Source of the DNA: Blasia pusilla
Taxonomy: Eukaryota; Marchantiophyta; Marchantiopsida; Blasiales
Assembly: GCA_050084515.1 (NCBI GenBank)
Contig: CM114273.1
Location: forward strand, 41,478,001-41,542,000
DNA length: 64,000 bases
Reading direction: 5' to 3'
A program made the position numbers and the translations under genes. Below, in pieces: positions 54,436-64,000 of this stretch. How positions within the stretch are numbered: the first letter of the stretch is position 1; every line of letters begins with the position of its first letter. Below the pieces are notes generated by a model. The model was not told the DNA's origin and did no database searches. It was given only the letters and a program-made list of their open reading frames with translations.

Positions 54436-57135
54436 TCATTTAGGGGTTACCACCATGGCTTTAACTTTATCCAGCGGATCGGTGCTCATTTGGGTAAACA
54501 CCTCTTCAAGACTATCTCTAAAACCCTCTTCTTCATACATCCCACTAATGAACTCTTCATCTAATAGAACATCCTCACATTTTAATAAACCCTTTTTTTT
54601 TTTCATAAAACGTCTTTTCTTTTCATTCATTTCTTTCATCATTTGGAATCTACTAGACCACAAAGAAAAACATTGAGAAAACCCACACCTAAACATATAT
54701 GATTCTTCCCCTTCTGCTAGCGGAAGACTCTTTCTTTTCTCTGCACCCCCATATTCTCGCTCTATAGGAGTGCTAACTAAAAATCCGAAAACTCCTTTTC
54801 TACCTAAATAGGACCATCTCTCAACTTCTCCCTGTTCCTTTCATGACCTACTCGTACGGTAAGAAATTGAACCGATCTTGTTCCATCTTGACTTCTAATA
54901 CGGGCATAATGAGACCCATCATCCATGACTTTGGTCTCCATTCTAGATGCTGTGATGTAAGGTTGCCCAAAAATCATAGGATAAGCAGCTCCCTTCTGAA
55001 CAAAGAAATTTTGATCAATTAGCACATCTCCGACACGGGTTTTGACGGATGGACAAGCACCGTAGAGTTCACCTTTTTGGTTGTTAGCCGCTCGTAGTAC
55101 CCATCCATGTCCTGTATCAATTGGCCACATCCCTTTCTCGTATACACTTCACGACATGATGTTGATCTCCGAACCATGATCAACGAGAGCCAGAACTGAC
55201 TCTTGGAGAGAGCCGAGTCGAACTCTAGCCTCCGTCGTTGCACGCGCCCAATATGACCGAGAATAGTGTCCACCATTGTGTCTTTCTTCACCTTGTTCTG
55301 TCAAGGCTTCTCCTACTCTCGCCTCTTCTCCTTGTAAGTCAAGATTTTGTCCAAAAACTTGGCAAAGCTCTTCATCTTCTTCTTCTGTGAAGTTAGTATC
55401 CAATGCCCTCACCATCACTATATCTGCAGTCATCTGCCTTTTCCTTTTGATCACATCTATGATCAATTCATGAAAGTCACGTTTGGCTATGCCCAAGACT
55501 TCCCTCAAAGAAAACTCTATTTTCGCATCCAAAATCCCCTCCTCAACAATCTCCTTTAAATTCGTGCTTGTCTCTATATCATACTGCAACTTGTATGTAG
55601 GAGTCTTACCCTTGGTCTTCTGGGAAGACCTCAATTCTTTCTCCTTCATTCCACCTTCTTTCATTTGAGAATCCATCATAGATTCAGATGTAGAATGCCC
55701 TTCTTCTCTTGATGGTTACGCCTCTGGTTGCCCTTTCCTTCTTATGGTCCTCGCTCTTCTTGCAGCTTCCTCGAGATCAGCACCATCATCGTCGCGTCTC
55801 CTCTTCTCCTTCACACTAGCATCTTGCCAACTCACATGTTTCTCTTGTGCTAGGTATGCTTTAACACACCCAGCTTCCATTGGATCATCCCATCCAATCA
55901 GATGACGGATAATCTCTGCCCCTCGTATCATCACTTCTCGAGGAAATTGTAATGATTCACTTTTAGCTACAGATACAATGGGCACTTCTATTTTTACTAC
56001 AAAGGTATCGGAATCTAATGCCGTAGTGGCAACTCCTACTTGACTTCTCACTAAGCCTTTCATTCCTCCTCTACCAAAGTTGGTATTCAACAGCATACCA
56101 GTCCGCGTCGAATGAATCTTCCCATCTTTGAAGTTTACTATTCCATTCCTAAGAGCTTGTGAAAACTCCTCACATTCTCGACGTTGATGCTCAACACTAT
56201 CACACCATTTACATCTTCTCACAAAGTTCCTACTTGTCGAAGGAGCACCAACACTAGGATTCCTATCAAGTTTAAGCTCTGCCATTTCTACTCTCAATTC
56301 TCTCAAACCTTTCACCAACTCATCTATGGTAGAATCTTCAAGTTTTGTTAAAATGGGCTTAGGCAATGGATTTGAAATTAATACCTCCGACTTGAATAGT
56401 GCGATTCTACCTCCACTTCGATTTTGCTTTGTAAGGATAGCAACAACTTCTTCCACTTTCTTCAAATTAGTGCTGACACCTCCTTCTTTGGTCTTGTCCG
56501 CCAACATTATGAAAAGCTTGTCCTCCAAATTCTCGTCAGCCGCCTCTAGGAATAACTCAATTTTCCTCAAGTCTAGAGTTGCTCTTTCGGAAAAAGAAAG
56601 CTGAAAAAACCGCTTCTCAAACTCACGCAATAATTCATGTGGAGTCATTCCCTTCCCTGGACGTTGCTCTATCCATTCTAAAAAACTCCTCTTAGTCACC
56701 CGATCCACATCATCATCGAACAATTCTCCTTTCAACAACTGCGAGAGATTCGTAGTCAAGTGAAGAAGTTGACTACGAATCTCTGGTATTATAACTAGCA
56801 TCGAAGAGATTCATAGTCAAGTGAAGAAGTTGACTACGAATCTCTGGTATTATAACTAACTCAAAACTTGACAACATATCACCTTCGGGTACACAATTTA
56901 CCTCCATCTCACACACGTACTCTCGAACATATTTGGTGATGTTTCTCCCATCAAATCTCCCCAACTTCTTTACAATCGCTTGAAGAGCCCTTGTTGATAT
57001 TTGCTCTCCTATGTGAACTCCTCCTTGTTGGCTCAACAATGTTGTCAAAGTTCGGAGAAGATCCTCAGCTCCCTTAGTTCTACCAAAAGTACTACCAAAA
57101 GTAGTCATCTTGATAAGACTCCAACTTGCGGACAT
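54436..57135 (-). pseudogene. Retrotransposon gag-protease polyprotein, Ty3/gypsy-like
   Basis: Gag begins near 57135 (MSASWSLIKMTTFG) with LGRFDGRNITKYVREYVCEM, is interrupted by a 61-bp tandem duplication, and continues at 56770-55716 with ELLREFEKRFFQLSFSERAT and the CCHC knuckle CKWCDSVEHQRREC. The next frame (55679-55149) ends with LALVDHGSEINIMS, the aspartic protease active site with D-H-G for D-(S/T)-G. The flap and C-terminal part (55130-54804) has WPIDTGHGWVLRAANN, YPMIFGQPYITASRMETKV and SVQFLTVRVGHERNR. A final frame goes to 54436 (ACCEDVLLDEE-like acidic). RT is missing: the sequence stops where the copia LTR begins, so the copia element or a deletion removed the rest. Confidence 0.75.
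56745..56858. repeat. 61-bp-offset tandem duplication with internal palindrome
   Basis: The block from GAGATTC through ATAACTA occurs at 56745-56797 and again at 56806-56858. Each has arms GATTCGTAGTCAA...TTGACTACGAATC (the second copy with one change). Since 61 is not a multiple of three, the duplication shifts the gag frame. Confidence 0.9.
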
Positions 57136-57176
57136 AATCTATCGCCTCAAAGATCCTCTGAGTGGAAGCACCATTT

Positions 57177-58310
57177 GTCGTGTCGAGACCCTTTCTTCAA
57201 GTAAGGGCAAGCCTTCTAGTTGCGGCAAACACGGTCGATGCAAGATAAACTCTCTGAGAAGATATCCTTTTTCAATATAAAATTATTATGTATACTCTCC
57301 ATTCTCTCACGACAAGTATCACAAATGGAAGTGCCGAGGCCATCACTTCTTCGTAACATCGGAACCAAAAATTTCTAACTATAAAATCCCTATAAATTAT
57401 TTTATGCTTGTATACGAGGAAGATAGCACAACTAGTATTAAACCCTACTTGAGCAGACGTATAGACGTCCATGGATCACTATATAAGGACATACAAAATA
57501 TAATCCCATGTCCTTCCATATGTGATGATAGGAAGGATCACCGGAGTTGGAGATTGAATGATCTGGTTCATGAACGCCTTCCCAAAGTGATAAACTAAAT
57601 AGCGAGTGAACCAGTGCCTATCTACAAAGAGTATCTTGATATGGTATGGATTAAGGAAAGGAAATTCGGGCACGACTCGTGCTCCACCCCTATCCATGCT
57701 TGACAGACATTCTCTACTCTCCTCAAGAATGGGTTTCGGCGGATTTATTCCCCCAAGAGGGGTAATCCACTCTCATTGGGGAAGTAACAAGCCAAAACAT
57801 TCACTATTTTAGTATGACTAAACTCCTCTAAGGTGACAAACCTCTCATCTCCACACACACACACACCACACTCTAGAAATCTCTCGAAGAATAGACCATG
57901 GTCAAATTACTCTCCCATGAGGGGTGATCCACTCTCATTGGAAGAGCAAGCAATCCCAAAGTCATACACTGAAGAATGACACAAAAGACTCAAGATGTGG
58001 AATAGAAGGTGATGAACCCTTGAAGGTCCCTCCTCTTTATATACTCACAAGAGATCCACAAGAGTATGAAATAGAGCTAATCTTATCTTGTGCCACATGG
58101 CTTCATCTCAAGGCTTAGCCAATCACATTTTGACACAAGTAGATTTCCTCTTATCTCTTCCAAAATATCCTCTTTTACCCACTTGATATTTTCCAAATTA
58201 CCCTAACTAACCTAGCCACCAACCAAGCCTACTTTTGCTTTTCATTAAAGCACTAATCTCACTACTTTACTTCTATAAAGTCATCCTTTATTTATTACCT
58301 CTTTTCTAAA
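57177..58310 (-). repeat. Possible LTR of the gag-protease element
   Basis: Upstream of gag on the minus strand. The inner end would be CACGACA at 57177, followed by ATGGTGCTTCC as primer-site-like sequence. A good minus-strand TATA box (GAGTATATAAAGAGG, 58031-58045) supports promoter function. A block GGGGT.ATCCACTCTCATTGG occurs twice (near 57760 and 57923). The outer end and second LTR are not seen. Confidence 0.3.
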
Positions 58311-58710
58311 GTTAGGCCCGCATAAAAGAGGCACCATAAAGAGGTTTAAACATGGGAATTTCCTTTTCGTAAGCTAATTTACTTAATACCATTAAAACTC
58401 TATCTAACACTTAACGAGGAAGGAGTTTACAAACTGGGTGATTTTACTATACGATAACGACGAAGGTGAAATTGGGAGACGACTTAAAAGAAGGCCATAA
58501 CTAATAGTCTAGAATTAACTATGAATACTATTCTAGTCCGTATTAATGCAAAAACTTATTAATGGAAACATGGAGACTAACATCCGACCGTTAAAAATTC
58601 ACTTGCAAAATAACTTGCATTTTGTAGGCTCTACACTTGGAGTCGACTTATTGTAGTGATTGTAATGACTATTATAATTATTATTATACTATCATGGTTC
58701 TAAAATTAGA
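58311..58710. other. No gene recognised
   Basis: AT-rich sequence between the possible LTR and the short ORF at 58711. No motif. Confidence 0.4.
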
Positions 58711-58992
58711 ATGCGTATAGTGCGTGTTCTTATAGCGAGGCGCGGAAGAAATTCACTTTATCCGAGGAACAGAGTAGACAAGCTTGTGGATAGGGTGGCA
58801 TCCGAAAGATTGACCGGTCTTCCACTTGCTAGAGGGGCTAGGAGGGCACGGGTGAATAGGGTACGACCGTGCACGTGCGCTAGTGGAAGCGTGCGTTATG
58901 TGTTGGAGGGCCTTGGGCTTGGCTTGCTCACCCTAAAAGTTCTTCACAATGAAATTTGTTCATCCGGTGCTAAACGTACACGCTTTAGTTAA
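58711..58992 (+). CDS. Short ORF of unknown status, 93 aa, Arg-rich
   Basis: An open frame in a locally GC-richer patch (RVLIARRGRNSLYPRN, GARRARVNRVRPCTCASG). Not recognised. It lies just before the plus-strand R2-like remnant and could be a more 5' decayed part of it, though no similarity to the first copy was seen. Confidence 0.2.
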   Translation: MRIVRVLIARRGRNSLYPRNRVDKLVDRVASERLTGLPLARGARRARVNRVRPCTCASGSVRYVLEGLGLGLLTLKVLHNEICSSGAKRTRFS

Positions 58993-59099
58993 TTGGATCG
59001 TTTCTACTAATATCTCCAATTTTGTCTAATATATCAATGTGGATTCTATCATTAATTTAGCACACACGGTCTTTTTCACACGAATTTCTAATCCTATCA

Positions 59100-60608
59100 A
59101 ATGGGGGGGGGGTAGATATAGAGGGTAAAGCATGATGACGTAAGCGAGCAACAATCACCTCTTTCCTTGAGTAGTCAAGGGATAGTGTGCTTGAATTTCT
59201 AATCGTCGGTCATCGACCGGGGTTTCCATTTGCCCACTATTGTTCGCTAAATCTATGATCTTACATTGTGTACAATATTTGGCATTGATACGTTGAGTCA
59301 AAGTGGTTGGTGGTCGTTCACTTCATCGTCCATTCGTCGCCCAAGCACTAGTGTTCTTGTTTGATTTGATTTGGAGGTTGGGGAGGATGATGCAATGCCT
59401 TGCAATGCGGTAAAGGTTAAAGCGTGATGGGGTAAGCGAGCAACAATCACCTCTCGCCCTACGCAGTTAAGGGATAGCATGCTTGAATGTCTAACCATCG
59501 ATCATTGACCAGATTTTCCACTCGATTACTATCCTTTGCTAATTATGTGGTCTTACAGCATGCACAAACTTTAGCATTGATATGTCGAGTCGAAGTGGTT
59601 GGGGATCGTTCACTTCATTATCCATTTATTGACCAACCACTAGTGTTCTTGTTTGATTTGTTTCACGCTATTCCTTGTAGCTCGATGAGTTGGTTTTCTT
59701 TTTGCATTCTATTATGCATTTCTTGACTCTTTTCCTCCTTGGGATTTTATTACCTATCTTTGCCCTTTTTTGAGAATTTTTTTTAATATAGTGGATATTT
59801 TGTCTTAGGTATTCGTTTACATGCACCAACTAAATTAAATTTTTTGGGTTCTTTTTCTTAACGTCATAATAAATATCCCATTATTTTATTTCATGAGAGT
59901 ATCAAATAGTTATTTAGGATCACTTCCCATCAATGTGATTGAAATATTTAACGCAATCTTTTTCTCTTTGAAATTATACATATCCACCATAGAATAGGAA
60001 TAATTTCAAAAGAAAACTAAGAAAAATGCTACTATTTTTCCTTCTTGTTGACAATAATAGTAAAGATGTCCGGCCCCTTTGATCACAAGCATGAGGGGAG
60101 ATGTTGAATGGAGTATGCGCAGATAAGTTATATGAAGATAACCGGAAACACTAATTTCTTGTAAAGATTGTAAGTATTTTTCAAGGAGTACAATGGGAAA
60201 CGTTGTAAAGATCCATACTCTGATGAGAACCATAGGAAACTTTGTAGAGATAAATATTCTTCAAGGATAATTATGGGAAACTTTGTAGGGATGCATATTC
60301 TTAGAGGAGAATGATACGAAATTTTGTAGAGACATATATTCTTCAGAGAAAATGATGGGAAATTTTTAGAGATGCATATTTCTTTGTATTTTTTGTACTT
60401 AATTGAATAGTCTTAGAGCACACTAGCTTCTACCAAAAATATTATGCAAAGAGAGAAATGGGAAACTTTATGAAGATAAGATAAAAGGGAAGAAACTTGA
60501 AGGATAAAAATAGGCGAGTATTGCACTTTCAAGTTCTATTTTTATTTCAACTTTCTATCCATCATCCTTTCTTTGTCCTCTTCTGAGGTTCATTTTATAA
60601 TAAGGTGG
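59100..60608 (+). mobile_element. R2-like non-LTR element remnant, 3' end, copy 2
   Basis: The frame 59487-59726 has LQHAQTLALICRVEVVGDRS and PLVFLFDLFHAI, equivalent to LQHAQALALIRRAEVVGDHS and PLVFLSNLFQAI of the minus-strand element at the left edge. The same block is duplicated within the remnant (about 59150-59380 and 59440-59665). The shared 43-bp terminus is at 60566-60608. The copy is in opposite orientation to the first and heavily decayed. Confidence 0.7.
60183..60400. repeat. Tandem repeat, about five ~53-bp units
   Basis: Units of the form GGGAAACTTTGTAGAGAT followed by GCATATTCTTCAAGGA and AATGAT, AT-rich and diverged. It lies in the 3' part of the R2-like remnant, before its terminus. 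Confidence 0.75.
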
Positions 60609-62720
60609 ATATATATCATCAGGCCTAACAAAAATGCGTAAGTTCAATGTAATTCAATGGATGAGATGAGGCACGTGACTTTTTATCAAACTTTTGAAAT
60701 ATGAGTGGATATTCTTATTTTGAGAAAAGATGAAGAAAATGGAAGTATGAATGTTGGGTCCAATGCAACTTTTTTTCTTAGAATTTTGTGAATGGACATT
60801 CTTCTCAAAAAATGGAAAAGAGAAACGAGTTTTGTGAGTTAAACTAAGAGAAAATGAATTACTTATTCTTTGGTAAGAGGAGCTATTTGAGCTTTGGAAA
60901 TTTATCTTTATACAAAAAAGTGATTACACTTTCTCACTTTTCAAGCACTTGTATCTTTCTAGGTACTTATGGGTTTCCACTATCTTGCACTCAGACCAAC
61001 CTTATATTTACCCTTTTGGCCATAAATATTGATAAATGACTCCTTAACCTTTCATGATAATATTTCTTCATAACTTTGGGTCATGTCTTTCCAAGAATAC
61101 TAATTTTCTTACATGGGGTTTAAGGGATCTCCTTGCTCAACCAATTATGCTGCTCAAGCAACTACAAAAAATGCCGCACGAGCTGCCATTCAACTATTAT
61201 CATTTAAATTTTGTTTACTTGCATATAGATTTTTCCCCTAGTGAATTTCCTAGACTTGTCAAAATGCATCCTCTTGCACTTTGACAAGTCTAATACTTTC
61301 CCTTTTGAACATAATAATTAGCATCCAAAAATATTTTCATGATTCACAAAAATTTTCAAGTTTTTCAAGGTAAACCTTGGAATTGAATTTGAACTAAATT
61401 TAAGAAAGCAAGTAAATTCTTTTAAAAAGTGAAAACCTCTACTTTAAAACTCCTCGTGAGTATTTTTAAAGTAGATTTGATGGATTTACAATGAGAAAGC
61501 ATAGTAGAGGAGAGGGACTCTAGCTTAGTGTGATTGTGGGGCATAGATTCTTATGCCATAAAACTCTTTGAAGCTTAACCTAGGTTGGACCCCTAATAAA
61601 TTACTTTCCATTTTGTAGCTTGTTGGATTGAATATTAATGTAGGATAAAGAAGGTGATAAAAAAATTTAAAGGATGAAAATATGAGAACTTTGGGCATTT
61701 ATAGTTCTTGGAGTGATAAAATCTTTACAATGGCGTCTTCAAAATCTAGAAGCTATTTTTGTTGCCATGTCACGTCCCTTGGTTTTAAGAATTGCATAAG
61801 GAGGGTTTAAGATCTATGAAAATGTTAGCTATTTAGAAGGATTTGAACATAAGTTTAGATCCTTCTAATCGTGATATTCACCAAAATCATGTATGGTGAA
61901 TATGATGGGTTTGACCAAATTTAGCAGAAACCATAGTCATAGCAACAAGAAGAAGTAAGGTTTGATAAAAAATAAATGACAACTATGGATAAGAAAAAAA
62001 AGAAAAAGATGACCCAATGGCTGTAATGGACCTTAGCTTAGTAATAGTTGTAGTTACCTTGAGGTGCATTGTATGGGTCGAAAATGGTGCGGACATGATG
62101 TTGATGCATGATTGTTGTTTGCAAGGGTGACATATTAGTGTATTATATGTCATATCCTAAGATTACAAGTCAACACGTAGGACATCACATCTATCTATGC
62201 AAAATCATAGATGCGGCCATACAATTGCCCCTCTTAGCTAGTGGTTGGGTCTCTCCCAAGGTTGCATGGAAATATACTAGTTCGAACATGTCCATGAACA
62301 TGCCGCCTGAGTATCCGCAGCCCTCACGGACATGTCTGTCCTAGGGACAAACATGGACATGTCCGCGAACACGGACTTTGTCCGTGTGCAACCTTGTTCC
62401 CTCCAATCCCATGTAGTCAATTTCCTTATCAAGAATAAAATGCATCCTTTTGATGCTAAGATGAGTAGATCAAGTCCTTACTCACCCCATGGTTAGTTGC
62501 CCAACTAAAATCCATGTCATTCATAATGAATACTATCTATCTAACACACACAATATACATCTAGGACATAACTTATCCATCGTCCAAGAGGAACTATATA
62601 CAAGGGTGGACATGGATAGCATCAAACATGCAATACAACACCCTTGCAAACGATTTTTTGTGGGTCTTTCTAGAGTGAAACCTTTGGATCCTTCAATGAT
62701 ATCAATCTACCTACTAAGAA
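60609..62720. other. Intergenic, AT-rich; short inverted-repeat patch
   Basis: No gene recognised. At about 62285-62395 several related inverted motifs occur (CGGACATGTC / GACATGTCCG, ACACGGACTTTGTCCGTGTG), perhaps a small fold-back element. Frames at 60854, 61054, 62108 and 62489 have no recognisable protein content. Confidence 0.45.
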
Positions 62721-63140
62721 TGTTGGATTCTCAACATCCACTCCTTTGAGCACCATTAATCTGATCAGCCCCCTTGTATGAAGAGAAGCCTAGATTTATG
62801 GTTCGACTTAGACGTCGAAGGAGTCATAGTAATATGACGTAGGTGGTTTTAGGAGTAGCGTTACTAGGTTTATCTAACCCTATATTGCATCAGGGTGCGG
62901 GGCACCCTGAAGCAAAATTTTTCTATTAATAGAAACAAAGAAAAATAGGTAAAAACCCTAGTTTTCCCGAGTAGTGAAATAGTCGGGAGCCGCAACGGTA
63001 GCCCATTCTCGTATGTCGAGTTATCTCCATGTTCAGGTTCCATCAAAGCTCTTCTGTGAGCGCACGAACGGACTAGGCCACTTTTTATCTCTAAGTTTTC
63101 TAAAGATTTCAGTGATTTCGTCACTTTCTATTTTCTCACA
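62721..63140 (-). mobile_element. Solo LTR, family S, copy C (TSD AAGAA)
   Basis: 420 bp, inverse orientation to copies A and B. On the plus strand it begins TGTTGGATTC and ends TTTTCTCACA. Perfect AAGAA repeats are at 62716-62720 and 63141-63145. The internal hairpin reads GCATCAGGGTGC-GGG-GCACCCTGAAGC, with changes in both arms relative to copy A that keep most pairing. Confidence 0.92.
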
Positions 63141-63219
63141 AAGAATGCACTCCCATCCACACCTCTAGGTCATCCAAATCTAAAAACTCCGCCACATCCT
63201 ATTGAATCACCACAAGTAA

Positions 63220-63690
63220 GTTTGCATCCATCCATAAGATAAAAAATAAGATGTGAAGAAAGTGAATGAAGCTTGCCAATGGAATCCATAGCCAACCATG
63301 AAAACTTCTCTTCATCATGAGAACCACCAAATCCACCAATCCATTGGCCTTAGGATGGTCTCAAGATTTGGTGTGGTGGGCAACCAAAGCATGATCACAC
63401 AAAACTTGCAACTAATCTAGAATTAAACCTTGTCTTTGGTCAGTAAGCACCTCTACTCATGCACAAAAATGACTCAATATTAGTTAGATCTAGAAATGCT
63501 TATGAAACTTCCTCACTTGAATTTTTTGGAGATGCCACAAGCTTGATCCACTCTAAGAAGTGATCCACCAAGATCAACACAATTTTTTTGTGTCAACTAG
63601 TCGATGACAAGGGTCCTAAAAAATTCAAACTCCACATGTAGCCGAAGCCCATAATGGGTAGTGGATGCAACTGTGTTGTAGGATAATCAT
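63220..63690 (-). pseudogene. Ty3/gypsy integrase core remnant
   Basis: The minus strand reads WSLNFLGPLSSTS (about 63640-63600), then VLILVDHFLEWIKLVASPKN and SSEEVS.AFLDLT, and about 63450 a relic of LTDQ. This is the WxxDF.GPL..T....(V/I)L...(D/E)HF(S/T)KW.EL..L block around the first catalytic Asp, here changed to Asn in the first position. Beyond this only scattered similarity continues to about 63220. Stops are frequent. No LTR or RT is linked to it in the window. Confidence 0.65.
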
Positions 63691-63699
63691 AATATCCCA

Positions 63700-64000
63700 G
63701 TTAAGTTCCCATAAAAATATTCTCTTCCTAGAAAAGCATTTTCATGAAAATTTGTCGAGAATAAAGACTCTCAACACATCAAATATTGTGTCTTATGTGA
63801 ATAGCTCAAAGAAAGGAGAAAAAAAGTGTAAAAAAGGATGATGGGAGATTCCATCATAAAAGAATAAGAATCAAAGAATCAAGAACATAAAGAGCACACC
63901 CGACCTGTCAAAGAAAAAAAAATTCCCCTCAACCACTATATATATATAAAGCCATTGCGGCGTATTGTCTTATATTACCTTCCATAAATTAATTCTCATG
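63700..64000. other. No gene recognised to window end
   Basis: AT-rich sequence with a short (TA)n run near 63941. It may continue the integrase-bearing element. Confidence 0.4.

Noticed and set aside
62285-62395. A complete MITE with GGACATGT inverted repeats
   Set aside because: Several inverted motifs exist but no clean paired termini with a target duplication could be drawn.

Overview
This is a stretch of nuclear DNA from a land plant, almost entirely transposable elements and their remains. The evidence is plant Helitron, CACTA/EnSpm (Tnp2), Ty3/gypsy and Ty1/copia proteins, many GT-AG introns, solo LTRs with target-site duplications, and an EDM2-like plant PHD protein fragment. The broken-intron structure and unusual retroelement types suggest a non-seed plant (fern, lycophyte or bryophyte), but I cannot name the species. 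No rRNA, tRNA, CRISPR array or prokaryotic operon was seen. Nearly every reading frame carries stops or frameshifts, so most coding calls are pseudogenes.

Layout. 1-3625 (-): decayed non-LTR retroelement of an R2-like kind; its 3' end recurs in opposite orientation at 59.1-60.6 kb. 5.0-7.8 kb (+): the one ordinary-looking cellular gene, six exons, unrecognised family, broken. 9868-10317, 35700-36120 and 62721-63140: three solo LTRs of one family, each with a perfect 5-bp target-site duplication. 13.07-13.96 kb (-): LINE 3' fragment. 14.5-20.7 kb (-): a split gene that appears to encode a coiled coil, a ParB-like domain (DGNHR motif) and a beta-class N6/N4 DNA methyltransferase fold; about 18 copies of a ~27-bp palindrome lie in its introns and 3' flank. 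20.7-24.9 kb: unknown ORFs, a tandem duplication and palindrome-rich minisatellites. 24.95-31.29 kb (+): an intron-rich Helitron (Rep plus PIF1-type helicase) with a textbook 3' hairpin and CTAG end. 31.9-34.0 kb (+): EDM2-like PHD and BRCT-like fragments. 34.2-41.8 and 51.1-52.3 kb (+): a CACTA element, split by a gypsy-type element.

The most striking object is that inserted element, 41779-51128 (+). It carries gag with two zinc knuckles, an aspartic protease, a C5-cytosine DNA methyltransferase domain between protease and reverse transcriptase, RT and RNase H, a trace of integrase and a C-terminal PHD finger. It would thus bring its own DNA-methylation writer and a chromatin reader. Its termini are arranged A1-internal-B1-A2-B2, like the split direct repeats of DIRS/PAT elements rather than ordinary LTRs. 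It is flanked by CATT on both sides, and the host CACTA reading frame continues when it is removed.

52.5-54.4 kb (-): copia gag with tRNA-Met primer site and LTR. 54.4-57.1 kb (-): gag-protease of another retrotransposon. 63.2-63.7 kb (-): gypsy integrase remnant. The remaining DNA is AT-rich and without recognisable genes. Two different DNA methyltransferase types (C5 in a retroelement; N6/N4 with ParB-like) within 30 kb make this window unusual.
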